Both the position numbers and the translations under genes were made by a program. From an uncultured Bacteroidota bacterium (GTDB lineage Bacteria > Bacteroidota > Bacteroidia > UKL13-3): DNA of 14,593 nt. Shown here in pieces: positions 1 to 7,827 of this stretch. The stretch is from the NCBI GenBank assembly GCA_903888395.1, contig CAISTO010000235.1:1-14593 (forward strand), written 5' to 3'. How positions within the stretch are numbered: position 1 is the first letter of the stretch; every line of letters begins with the position of its first letter. Under the pieces are notes generated by a model, which saw nothing but the letters and a program-made list of their open reading frames with translations, did no database searches and was not told the origin of the DNA.

Positions 1-1
1 A

Positions 2-2116
2 GAAGCATTATTTAATGATTCTCCAATTTCGATTTTTATTTTAAATAACGATGGAAAAGTTGTTAATGCAAATCAATGTGCAATCAATTTGTTAAATATT
101 ACGAATATTGAAATTAAATCAAAAACTATTTTTGATTTGTTGCCAAATATAAATTTGATATTTCCAAAAGCTTGGTGGCAAAAATTATATTATTCTAATA
201 AAAAAGAATTAATTACTCAAATAATCAATGATAAGAATGAAACTATTTCAATAAAAATTAATGTTCAACTTAATATTGATAATGATTTACACTTAATTTA
301 CGTTTCTGAAATTGACAGACCCATTTACAAAGAAAATAACTTACTAAAATCTGAAGATAAATTTGCAGCTTTATTTGATAGTAGCAATGATTTAATTTCT
401 ATTTTAAGCCCACAAAAAACTATTTTATCGTTTAATAAATTATTTGAACATTATATAAAAGTTGTTTTCGATTTACAAGTTATTGAAGGCGATGATATCA
501 TTGATTATGTTGTAAATGAAAACAGAGACAGCTTCATAGAAAACTTTGAATTGGCTCTAAAAGGCAAAGAAATAAATTATGAAAAGGAAGTTTTTTATAA
601 TGAATTAACAATTTGGTGGCATATTACTTATTTGCCAATTAGAAATTCAAATGGTGAAATTTTAGCAGTTGCATTTGTGCTTAAAAACATTGATGATAGA
701 AAAATAGCGGAGGAAGCCTTAGTTAAAAGTGAAGAAAGATTTAAGTTGATTGTTGCTGGATTAAATGAAGGTTGGTGGGATTGGGATTTACAAAATAACA
801 TTGTTTTTTATTCGCCAAAATGGTGGAATAATATTGGTTACAATAACAATGAATTAGTTAATATTCCTAACTATTGGGAAAAAATAGTTCATCCAAATGA
901 TTTGGAAAGAGTTCAAAAAATTTTTAATGAATCACTTATTTCCAATAAAAAAACATATGAAATAGAATATAGGGCCAAGCATAAAGAAGGACATTTTGTT
1001 TTTATGTTTTCAAGGGGTTATTTTTTGCGAGATGATTCAGGAAAGGCAATTCGTGTTTCTGGTTCAGACATGGATTTAACAGAAAGAAAGCAATCCGAAA
1101 ATTTATTATTAGAAAATCAAAGAAAGCTTCAAATTGCTCAAAAATTAGCTTTTTTAGGTAATTATGAATTAAATATAATTAATTTTAAATATCAAGCGTC
1201 TCAAACTATTTTCGATATTTTAGGAATTGACGAAAACTTTATAAAATCTATTCATGATTTTATAAAGTTAGTACATTTAGACGATAAGGATAAAGCCCTA
1301 AATTACTATCAAAACAGTAAATTTGTAGATGTTAACAGTACTTGTGAATTTAGAATAATTAATAATAAAACTGGACAAATAAGATGGCTTTCTGATTTTT
1401 CAAATATAGAGTTTAATGAAAATGGTGAAGCATCTAGAATTATTGGTGCTATTCAAGATATTACTGCACGAAAAAATATAGAATTTGACATACAAAAAAA
1501 TGAAACAAAATACAGTAGTCTAATTGAAAATATGGAATTAGGAATTTTGGAGGTAGATAACAACGAAATAATAACAAAAGCATATCCTAAATTTTGTGAA
1601 TTAGTAGGTTATAACGAAAATGAACTAATTGGAAAAAATGCAATAGAAATATTTGTTCCAGTAAAAAAAATAAATGATTTTCACTCCACTACTGGCGATA
1701 GGAAAAAAGGTTTTTCCAGTGCTTACGAGATTCAAATTTTACATAAAACAGGAGAAATTATTGATGTATTAGTTAGTGGAACTCCTTTATTTGACGATCA
1801 AGGAAACGTTATAGGTTCAATAGGAATACATTATAATATTACTGAAAGAAAAGCAACGGAATCTAATTTAAAAAAATCTTTTGATTTGGTCACAGAACAG
1901 AATAATAGGTTATTAAATTTTTCTAATGTTTTTTCACTTAATTTAAGTTCTCATACAAGTCGTATTTTTAATCTTATAAGTTCTTTAAAAACATCAACAA
2001 GTAATGCAGAAAAGCACGAAATAATTGAACAATTGAATGCTGTTTCCAGCTTACTAAACGAAACACTATCAGATTTGAATGATGAAATTTCGCTTCAAAA
2101 AAATCTAAAATCATAG
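2..2116 (+). CDS. Multi-PAS sensor protein with degenerate, truncated histidine-kinase end (5' partial)
   Basis: The reading frame is open to the left edge in frame 2, so the gene begins outside the window; the TTG at 89 is not a credible start because the PAS fold is already under way at base 2. Five PAS domains can be read in series: about 2-320, 350-720, 730-1090, 1130-1475 and 1500-1855. Four of them end in the usual DIT/ERK-type linker (IDDRK, DLTERK, DITARK, NITERK). The last ~80 residues resemble the DHp region of a Bacteroidota histidine-kinase family whose H-box reads roughly F-S-x-x-S-H-N-L-R-S-H. Here the phosphoacceptor position reads S-L-N (Leu codon 1937-1939), and the protein stops at 2116 before any N/G-box ATPase domain. 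It is probably a sensory or dimerising protein without autokinase activity, or a decaying kinase. No membrane segment is visible in the part present. The signal sensed is unknown. Confidence 0.85.
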   Translation, partial: EALFNDSPISIFILNNDGKVVNANQCAINLLNITNIEIKSKTIFDLLPNINLIFPKAWWQKLYYSNKKELITQIINDKNETISIKINVQLNIDNDLHLIYVSEIDRPIYKENNLLKSEDKFAALFDSSNDLISILSPQKTILSFNKLFEHYIKVVFDLQVIEGDDIIDYVVNENRDSFIENFELALKGKEINYEKEVFYNELTIWWHITYLPIRNSNGEILAVAFVLKNIDDRKIAEEALVKSEERFKLIVAGLNEGWWDWDLQNNIVFYSPKWWNNIGYNNNELVNIPNYWEKIVHPNDLERVQKIFNESLISNKKTYEIEYRAKHKEGHFVFMFSRGYFLRDDSGKAIRVSGSDMDLTERKQSENLLLENQRKLQIAQKLAFLGNYELNIINFKYQASQTIFDILGIDENFIKSIHDFIKLVHLDDKDKALNYYQNSKFVDVNSTCEFRIINNKTGQIRWLSDFSNIEFNENGEASRIIGAIQDITARKNIEFDIQKNETKYSSLIENMELGILEVDNNEIITKAYPKFCELVGYNENELIGKNAIEIFVPVKKINDFHSTTGDRKKGFSSAYEIQILHKTGEIIDVLVSGTPLFDDQGNVIGSIGIHYNITERKATESNLKKSFDLVTEQNNRLLNFSNVFSLNLSSHTSRIFNLISSLKTSTSNAEKHEIIEQLNAVSSLLNETLSDLNDEISLQKNLKS
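1868..2113 (+). other. DHp-like region lacking the phosphoacceptor His and any ATPase domain
   Basis: This is the C-terminal helical segment of the PAS protein. It begins after the fifth PAS domain with N-x-x-L-x-x-F-S and contains F-S-L-N-L-S-S-H-T-S. In the related kinase family the Leu at 1937-1939 (CTT) is expected to be His (CAT/CAC), a one-base difference from CAT. The second conserved His of the motif (1952-1954) is retained. The pairing helix (LLNETLSDLNDEI) is present, but the stop follows at once. The family comparison is from memory, not a computed alignment. Confidence 0.55.
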
Positions 2117-2182
2117 ATTTAATATTTTTTTTACAATTGATTATAAAAATTAAATAGGGAATTGATACTAATATTTAAACAC

Positions 2183-3085
2183 CTACTTTTTATAAATATC
2201 TTCTAATGCATCTTTTATTTTTAAATATTCAAATTTAAAACCAGTTTCTTCCGTTTTTTTGGAAGTAATATTTTGGCTCATAAATATAACCGATGCCATT
2301 TCACCAAAAACTAATTTTAAAATAAAGGCGGGTATATTGGGTAAAAAAAATGGTCTGTTTAATGCTTTTGCAATTTGTTTTGTCATTTCATAGTTTGTAA
2401 CTGGATTTGGGGCTACCGCGTTATAAACACCTTGCATTTTCTCATTTTTAGCAGCAAATAAAAATAAGTTAGCCATGTCTGTAATGTGTATCCAACTAGT
2501 AATCATTTTTCCATTTCCTAAAGCTGCTGCTAATCCATATTTTGCTGGTGCAGCAACACTTTTTAAATACCCAGCATCTTTACTCAAAACGATTCCAGTT
2601 CTTATTTTTACAACTCTAATTCCTATGTTTTCAAATTTGTTCACCTCATTTTCCCATTGATTGGTTAAATTAGCTAAAAAATCATTACCAATTTCACTTG
2701 TTTCGTTTAATAAATCATCATTTTGGTTTTTGTAAATTCCAATTGCAGAAGCACAAATAATAGATTTTGGTTTATTTTGTCTCAGATTTAAGGTTTCAAA
2801 CAACAATTGAGTTGACTTTATTCTACTATCAATTAATTCTTTTTTACGATTAGCTGACCATTTTTTATCAGCTATTCCAGCACCGGCCAAATGAATGATT
2901 ACATCAACATCTTGAAAACAATTTTCATCTATTTGGTTAGTATAAATATTCCAATTGAAACTTTTTACACCTATTTTATTTTTTTTTGAACTTGTTAACC
3001 AATTAACATCTTCATTTTTTTTTAAAAGTAATTTAGTTATTTCGCTGCCTATTAAGCCACTACCACCTGTAATTAGATATTTCAT
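2183..3085 (-). CDS. TIGR01777/YfcH-type NAD(P)-dependent SDR epimerase
   Basis: This is a 300-residue extended-type short-chain dehydrogenase of the 'TIGR01777 family epimerase' group (YfcH-like, sugar-nucleotide-epimerase fold), cytosolic, with no established substrate. The N-terminus carries the Rossmann dinucleotide motif GGSGLIG (residues 7-13). Family hallmarks follow: VIHLAGAGIADKKW with the 'RK-x-x-L-I-D-SR' helix, the ASAIGIY segment holding the presumed catalytic Ser and Tyr, the R-x-GIVLS stretch, and the SWIHI-x-D motif. Length matches the usual ~300 residues and the ATG at 3085 lies just before the first beta strand. It converges on the PAS gene (66 bases between the stops) and is divergent from the MerR gene across 77 bases. 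These proteins are often found near MerR/B12 regulators in Bacteroidota, by my recollection. The physiological role is unknown. Confidence 0.88.
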   Translation of the reverse strand: MKYLITGGSGLIGSEITKLLLKKNEDVNWLTSSKKNKIGVKSFNWNIYTNQIDENCFQDVDVIIHLAGAGIADKKWSANRKKELIDSRIKSTQLLFETLNLRQNKPKSIICASAIGIYKNQNDDLLNETSEIGNDFLANLTNQWENEVNKFENIGIRVVKIRTGIVLSKDAGYLKSVAAPAKYGLAAALGNGKMITSWIHITDMANLFLFAAKNEKMQGVYNAVAPNPVTNYEMTKQIAKALNRPFFLPNIPAFILKLVFGEMASVIFMSQNITSKKTEETGFKFEYLKIKDALEDIYKK

Positions 3086-3107
3086 ATTTTATTTTATATA
3101 ATTGAAA

Positions 3108-3139
3108 ACATTCATACTCTCATTATGTTTATGAAATGT
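3108..3139. promoter_or_regulatory. Imperfect inverted repeat in the divergent SDR/MerR promoter region
   Basis: ACATTCATA (3108-3116) and TATGAAATGT (3130-3139) are inverted copies apart from one missing base, separated by 13 bases. They lie in the 77-base gap between the two divergent start codons. MerR-type regulators commonly autoregulate through dyad operators, so this is a possible operator. The low sequence complexity means chance is a real alternative, and I see no clean TTG/TAnnTTTG promoter in the gap. Confidence 0.25.
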
Positions 3140-3162
3140 AATAATAAAATAATAATTAGCAT

Positions 3163-4068
3163 TTGGCAACGTTTTCTATAAAAGATATTGAATCATTAAC
3201 TGGCATTAAAAGTCACACTTTAAGGATTTGGGAACAGCGCTTTGGCTTTTTAAAGCCAAAGCGCACAGAAACCAATATTCGTTATTATGATGATGAAGAT
3301 TTAAAACTGCTATTAAATATTAGCGTTTTAAATAATCACAATGTTAAAATTTCGGAAATTGCTAAAATGACAGCTAGTGAAATGTCAAATTCAATTGTTA
3401 AACTTTCTAATAATTCGAATAAATTCACCAATCAAATTAAAGATTTAATTTCACCAATGATGTCGTTTGATGAGTTGGGATTTCACAATAAATTAAATGA
3501 ATTAATTAATGACATTGGTTTAGAAGAAACGTATATAAATATCATTTTGCCTTTTTTAGTTGAAGTAGGATTATTATGGCAAATAGGAGCTATTCAGCCA
3601 TCTCATGAACATTTTGTAACAAATATTATTAAACAAAAACTTTTTTGCCACATTGATAATCAAGTGGCCAATAAAGGTGAATTCAGAAAAAAATTCTTAC
3701 TGTTTTTACCCGAAACGGAAACTCATTCATTAAGTTTATTATTTGCAAATTATATCATTCGTTCACGCGGACATGATGTTATTTTTTTAGGCCAAGAAGT
3801 TCCTTTAGAAGATTTAAAAAATGCTTTTAAAAATGAATCTCCTGATTATATTTATACCACTGCAACAATAGCACATTTGAAAGTTCCTGTTCAAGAAATG
3901 CTTAATTTTTTGAGTGAGAATTGGCCACATTCTCAGATTTTAGTTTCTGGTTATCAGTTTATTGTTTCCGATGCTCATATTCCAACAAATGTTCATATAT
4001 TGAAAAAAGCAGATGAATTTATTAGTTTTATCAATGGCATTTCCATAGAATACTTAAGAAATAGTTAA
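3163..4068 (+). CDS. MerR-family regulator with CarH/LitR-like B12-binding domain
   Basis: This 301-residue transcription factor has an N-terminal MerR winged-helix domain (residues ~4-70: FSIKDIESLTGIKSHTLRIWEQR, then the Y-Y-D-D-E-D-L wing) followed by a helical cap and a cobalamin-binding Rossmann domain (~95-290). Residues matching CarH-type B12 photoreceptors are visible: a W-x9-EH motif (W139, E149, H150) and an E-x-H-S-L segment whose H188 sits where the lower axial cobalt ligand is expected, followed by the RGHDVIFLGQEVP strand. In CarH, AdoCbl promotes tetramer formation and repression in the dark, and light breaks the Co-C bond. The start is a TTG at 3163: an in-frame TAG lies at 3157-3159, and the M-A-T-F-S-I-K N-terminus fits family members. 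No carotenoid genes adjoin it; the next gene downstream is icmF. The family is firm, light sensing is an inference. Confidence 0.88.
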   Translation: MATFSIKDIESLTGIKSHTLRIWEQRFGFLKPKRTETNIRYYDDEDLKLLLNISVLNNHNVKISEIAKMTASEMSNSIVKLSNNSNKFTNQIKDLISPMMSFDELGFHNKLNELINDIGLEETYINIILPFLVEVGLLWQIGAIQPSHEHFVTNIIKQKLFCHIDNQVANKGEFRKKFLLFLPETETHSLSLLFANYIIRSRGHDVIFLGQEVPLEDLKNAFKNESPDYIYTTATIAHLKVPVQEMLNFLSENWPHSQILVSGYQFIVSDAHIPTNVHILKKADEFISFINGISIEYLRNS

Positions 4069-4160
4069 GATTTAGGAGAAGTGAAATGAGACAATAATTT
4101 TAATTACTCAATTTCTTTTTTATCAGTTTTGTTATTGCTTAGGCTAAATTAAAAACAGCA

Positions 4161-4190
4161 ATATTTATTAGTATTGTTTCTAATAAATAT
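4161..4190. repeat. Perfect 11-base inverted repeat with 8-base spacer
   Basis: ATATTTATTAG (4161-4171) is followed by its exact reverse complement CTAATAAATAT (4180-4190) with 8 bases between. It could be an operator dyad or a weak AT-only hairpin ending the MerR transcript. The stem has a single G-C pair and no T tract follows, which favours a protein-binding site over an intrinsic terminator. Confidence 0.55.
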
Positions 4191-4319
4191 AAAATTAACA
4201 AAGCGTATTAATGTTTCCTTATTATTATTGTTATCTTTTATATAAATTATTTTTTAAACAACTATACACAATTATTTCTCCAAATTAACCAATTGTTTTT
4301 CAATATATTTTTCCAATCT

Positions 4320-4356
4320 TTTTGCTAAACTAAATTAGTAAAATATTTTAGCAAAA
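4320..4356. promoter_or_regulatory. Perfect 10-base inverted repeat upstream of icmF (candidate operator)
   Basis: TTTTGCTAAA (4320-4329) pairs with TTTAGCAAAA (4347-4356) across 17 bases, ending 37 bases before the icmF ATG, where a regulator could overlap the promoter. The spacer holds another small dyad, CTAAATTAG (4330-4338). The upstream MerR/B12 protein is an obvious candidate ligand, but no binding motif of that protein is known to me for comparison. Confidence 0.4.
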
Positions 4357-4393
4357 TCACTTATTTTCGCCCAATATCATCATTAGTGCAAAT

Positions 4394-7300
4394 ATGGAAA
4401 TTGTAGAAAAATATACTCCAGTTAATAAAATTAGAATTGTAACCGCTGCTGCTTTGTTCGATGGACATGATGCTGCCATTAATATTATGCGCAGAATTAT
4501 CCAATCAACCGGTGCCGAAGTAATTCATTTAGGACATGATAGAAGTGCGGAAGAAGTAGTGGATACTGCTATTCAGGAAGATGCTAATGCAATAGCCATG
4601 ACCAGTTACCAAGGTGGACATGTGGAGTATTTTAAGTTTATGCATGATTTACTGCAAGAAAAAGGTTGCGGACATATCAAAATATTTGGTGGTGGAGGTG
4701 GTGTAATTTTACCTACAGAAATTGCTGAATTACATGCTTATGGGATTTCCAGAATATACTCTCCCGATGATGGACGCGCAATGGGATTGCAAGGCATGAT
4801 TAATGATATGTTGCAACAATCTGATTTTGCAACAGGCGCTAATTTATTGGTCGAAGCAAATGAAATCAATCAAAAAGTAAAAGAACAAGATTATAAATCG
4901 ATTGCTAAATTAATTTCAGCAGCCGAAAATTTCCCTGATGAATTTGCCTTATACAATCAACAAATCAACAATTCAACAAATCAACAATCTAACACGCCAG
5001 TGTTAGGTATTACCGGAACTGGTGGTGCAGGAAAATCATCATTGGTAGATGAATTGGTGCGCAGGTTTTTGATGGATTTTGAAGACAAAACAATCGCTAT
5101 TATTTCTGTTGATCCAAGTAAACGTAAAACTGGTGGCGCATTATTGGGGGATAGAATTAGAATGAATTCAATTAAAAATTCTCGTGTTTATATGCGTTCA
5201 TTGGCCACTCGTCAAAGTAATTTGGCATTATCAAAATATGTAAAAGAAGCCATTGATGTAATCAAAGCTGCACAATTTGATTTGATAATTTTAGAAACTT
5301 CGGGCATTGGTCAAAGCGATACTGAAATTATTGAACATAGCGATATGAGCTTGTATGTAATGACACCAGAATATGGTGCTGCTACGCAATTAGAAAAAAT
5401 TGATATGTTGGATTTTGCCGACATCATTGCATTAAATAAATTTGATAAAAAAGGTTCGTTAGATGCATTGAGAGATGTAAAAAAACAATACCAACGCAAC
5501 CATCAATTATTTGATAAAGACCCAGATTTGATGCCAGTTTTTGGAACCATTGCTTCGCAATTCAATGATCCAGGAATGAATAGATTGTATAAATCTATCA
5601 TGGAAAAATTGGTAGAGAAAACAGGCGCTAATTTAAATTCGGATTATCATATCAGTGAGGAAATGAGCGAAAAGATTTACATCATTCCGCCTGCTCGCAT
5701 TCGTTATCTTTCTGAAATTTCGGAAAACAACCGCAACTACGATAAATGGGTAAGCAAACAAGCTGAAATTGCTGATCAGTTATTTGGTTTAAAATCAAGT
5801 ATTGAAACCATCAAATCATCGAAAATGGATGATAAAGATAGGTTGGTAAAAGCCTTGGAAGAAGCTTATTTTACTGTAAATTTAGATTTAGACCCTCGCA
5901 ATAAAATACTGTTAGATACTTGGGAGGAAAAAATTGCGCAGTATAAAAATGAGTATTATATTTTTAAAGTTCGCGATAAAGAAATAAAAATAAAAACGCA
6001 CTCAGAATCGCTTTCACATTCACAAATTCCAAAAGTAGCTGTTCCCAAATTTAAAGGTTGGGGCGATATTTTACGTTGGGCTTTGCAAGAAAATTTCCCT
6101 GGCGAATTTCCTTACACAGCTGGAATTTATCCGTTTAAACGTGAAGGTGAAGATCCAACTAGGATGTTCGCGGGAGAAGGTGGACCGGAAAGAACAAATA
6201 AACGTTTTCATTATGTAAGTAAAGGCATGCCAGCTAAGCGTTTGAGTACTGCTTTTGATTCGGTAACTTTATACGGACAAGACCCTGACCACAGACCTGA
6301 TATTTATGGAAAAGTAGGTAATTCAGGTGTGAGTGTTTGGAGTTTAGATGCTGCAAAAAAATTGTATTCTGGCTTCAATCTTGCCGATCCCAAAACTTCG
6401 GTATCCATGACCATTAATGGGCCTGCGGCAATTATTTGTGCATTTTTTATGAATGCTGCCATTGACCAACAATGTGAAATTTATATCAAACAAAATGGTT
6501 TAGAAGCAGAAGTAAATGAAAAATTAGCAGCAATTTTTAAATCAAGAGGAACAGCAAGACCAACTTATAACGAAGAAATTCCTGATACCAACGATGGCTT
6601 AGGCTTAATGTTATTAGGCGTTACAGGCGATATGGTTTTACCTGCTGATGTGTATGAAAAAATTAAAGTAGAAACTTTAAAACAAGTTCGTGGAACTGTT
6701 CAAGCTGATATTTTAAAAGAAGACCAAGCACAAAATACTTGTATTTTCTCTACCGAATTTTCATTACGTGTAATGGGCGATGTGCAGCAATATTTTATCA
6801 ATAATGCGGTGCGTAATTTTTATTCGGTTTCTATAAGTGGTTATCATATTGCCGAGGCAGGAGCAAATCCTATTACACAGTTGGCTTTGACACTTTCTAA
6901 CGGATTTACTTTTGTAGAATATTACTTAAGCCGTGGAATGAATATTGATGATTTTGCGCCAAATTTATCGTTCTTCTTTAGCAACGGAATTGACCCTGAA
7001 TATTCAGTTATTGGAAGAGTAAGTCGTAGAATTTGGGCTAAAGCCATGAAGCTAAAATATGGTGGAAATGAACGCAGTCAAATGATGAAATACCATATTC
7101 AAACAAGTGGTAGAAGTTTACACGCACAAGAAATTGATTTCAATGATATTCGTACAACTTTACAAGCACTTTACGCTATTTACGATAATTGTAATTCATT
7201 ACATACTAACGCGTATGATGAAGCCATTACAACACCAACAGAAGAATCAGTGCGCAGGGCAATGGCTATACAGTTAATCATTAACCGTGAGTTAGGTTTG

Positions 7301-7789
7301 GCTAAAAATGAAAATCCGTTGCAAGGTTCATTTATCATTGAAGAATTAACTGATTTGGTAGAAGCTGCAGTACTTGCTGAGTTCGATAAAATTAACGAAC
7401 GTGGTGGCGTTTTAGGCGCTATGGAAACCATGTATCAACGTAATAAAATACAAGAAGAAAGTATGTATTACGAAATGTTAAAACATACGGGTGAATATCC
7501 AATTATTGGAGTAAATACATTCTTAAGTTCTAAAGGTTCGCCAACAGTTATTCCGCAAGAAGTAATTCGTTCAACCACCGAAGAGAAAGAATTTCAAATT
7601 ACGATGCTGAATGAATTAAAAGCTGGAAACATTGAAAAAGGACAAGAAATGTTGGCTAAAATTCAACAAGTAGCCATCCATAACGGAAACATATTTGAAG
7701 CCTTAATGGAAACAGTAAAATACTGCTCATTAGGACAAATTACTAACGCCTTATTTGAAGTTGGTGGACAGTATAGAAGGAATATGTAG
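4394..7789 (+). CDS. icmF: Fused AdoCbl-dependent isobutyryl-CoA mutase IcmF
   Basis: This 1131-residue cytosolic enzyme has the IcmF order: a B12-binding domain (~12-145; DGHD motif, axial ligand H25), a MeaB/MeaI-like GTPase chaperone domain (~200-430; Walker A G208-x4-GKS215, the VDPSKRKTGGALLGDR segment, ETSGIGQSD, NKFD at 348-351), a helical linker, and a mutase barrel (~555 to the C-terminus). It should interconvert isobutyryl-CoA and n-butyryl-CoA and perhaps larger branched acyl-CoAs, with the G domain gating cofactor loading. Two diagnostic positions support this over methylmalonyl-CoA mutase: F592 in RMFAGEG, where MCM has Tyr, and Q780 in AQNT, where MCM has Arg. Length is slightly above the ~1090 residues of characterised IcmF, partly because of a repeat-derived Asn/Gln/Ser linker (~189-201). 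The ATG at 4394 begins a few residues before the first B12-domain strand. It stands alone, with a palindrome after the stop. Confidence 0.93.
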   Translation: MEIVEKYTPVNKIRIVTAAALFDGHDAAINIMRRIIQSTGAEVIHLGHDRSAEEVVDTAIQEDANAIAMTSYQGGHVEYFKFMHDLLQEKGCGHIKIFGGGGGVILPTEIAELHAYGISRIYSPDDGRAMGLQGMINDMLQQSDFATGANLLVEANEINQKVKEQDYKSIAKLISAAENFPDEFALYNQQINNSTNQQSNTPVLGITGTGGAGKSSLVDELVRRFLMDFEDKTIAIISVDPSKRKTGGALLGDRIRMNSIKNSRVYMRSLATRQSNLALSKYVKEAIDVIKAAQFDLIILETSGIGQSDTEIIEHSDMSLYVMTPEYGAATQLEKIDMLDFADIIALNKFDKKGSLDALRDVKKQYQRNHQLFDKDPDLMPVFGTIASQFNDPGMNRLYKSIMEKLVEKTGANLNSDYHISEEMSEKIYIIPPARIRYLSEISENNRNYDKWVSKQAEIADQLFGLKSSIETIKSSKMDDKDRLVKALEEAYFTVNLDLDPRNKILLDTWEEKIAQYKNEYYIFKVRDKEIKIKTHSESLSHSQIPKVAVPKFKGWGDILRWALQENFPGEFPYTAGIYPFKREGEDPTRMFAGEGGPERTNKRFHYVSKGMPAKRLSTAFDSVTLYGQDPDHRPDIYGKVGNSGVSVWSLDAAKKLYSGFNLADPKTSVSMTINGPAAIICAFFMNAAIDQQCEIYIKQNGLEAEVNEKLAAIFKSRGTARPTYNEEIPDTNDGLGLMLLGVTGDMVLPADVYEKIKVETLKQVRGTVQADILKEDQAQNTCIFSTEFSLRVMGDVQQYFINNAVRNFYSVSISGYHIAEAGANPITQLALTLSNGFTFVEYYLSRGMNIDDFAPNLSFFFSNGIDPEYSVIGRVSRRIWAKAMKLKYGGNERSQMMKYHIQTSGRSLHAQEIDFNDIRTTLQALYAIYDNCNSLHTNAYDEAITTPTEESVRRAMAIQLIINRELGLAKNENPLQGSFIIEELTDLVEAAVLAEFDKINERGGVLGAMETMYQRNKIQEESMYYEMLKHTGEYPIIGVNTFLSSKGSPTVIPQEVIRSTTEEKEFQITMLNELKAGNIEKGQEMLAKIQQVAIHNGNIFEALMETVKYCSLGQITNALFEVGGQYRRNM
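4957..4988 (+). repeat. Perfect 16-base tandem duplication inside icmF
   Basis: TCAACAAATCAACAAT occurs twice head to tail (4957-4972 and 4973-4988), and each copy is itself two near-identical 8-mers (TCAACAAA/TCAACAAT). The repeat lies in frame-neutral linker sequence between the B12 and GTPase domains and encodes an Asn/Gln/Ser-rich stretch. Thirty-two bases is not a multiple of three, so the two copies are read in different frames. Confidence 0.9.
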
Positions 7790-7792
7790 GAA

Positions 7793-7817
7793 ATGTTGAA
7801 TTTTGGATGTTGAATTT
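7793..7817 (+). repeat. Short direct repeat after icmF, 14-base period
   Basis: ATGTTGAATTT occurs at 7793-7803 and again at 7807-7817, three bases after the icmF stop and just before the large palindrome. It resembles the simple 'GTTGAATTT' type intergenic repeats I associate with Bacteroidota genomes. Confidence 0.6.
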
Positions 7818-7827
7818 GAATGATTCA

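Larger units (their letters stand above)
4069..4393. other. 325-base gene-free gap between the MerR gene and icmF
   Basis: This gap is very AT-rich and holds no ORF longer than about 25 codons on the + strand. It contains two perfect inverted repeats, listed separately. A TATTTTCG at 4362-4369 differs by one base from the Bacteroidota -7 element TAnnTTTG, but no TTG lies at the right distance upstream. I looked for conserved cobalamin-riboswitch box sequence ahead of icmF and found none. The gap most likely holds the icmF promoter and operators, and perhaps the end of the MerR transcript. Confidence 0.6.

Noticed and set aside
2475..2660. 61-codon frame on the + strand inside the SDR gene
   Set aside because: It lies opposite a well-supported gene and its translation has no recognisable motif.
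4211..4288. 25-codon ORF in the gap before icmF
   Set aside because: It is short, Tyr/Leu/Phe-rich and typical of random AT-rich sequence.
4069..4393. Possible cobalamin riboswitch before icmF, suggested by the B12 enzyme
   Set aside because: I could not find the conserved B12-box type sequence or a fitting GC-containing hairpin set; the gap is nearly all A and T.
5311..5499. Minus-strand frame inside icmF, and a similar one at 7180-7431
   Set aside because: Both are antisense shadows of the GTPase and mutase domains, with no family features.
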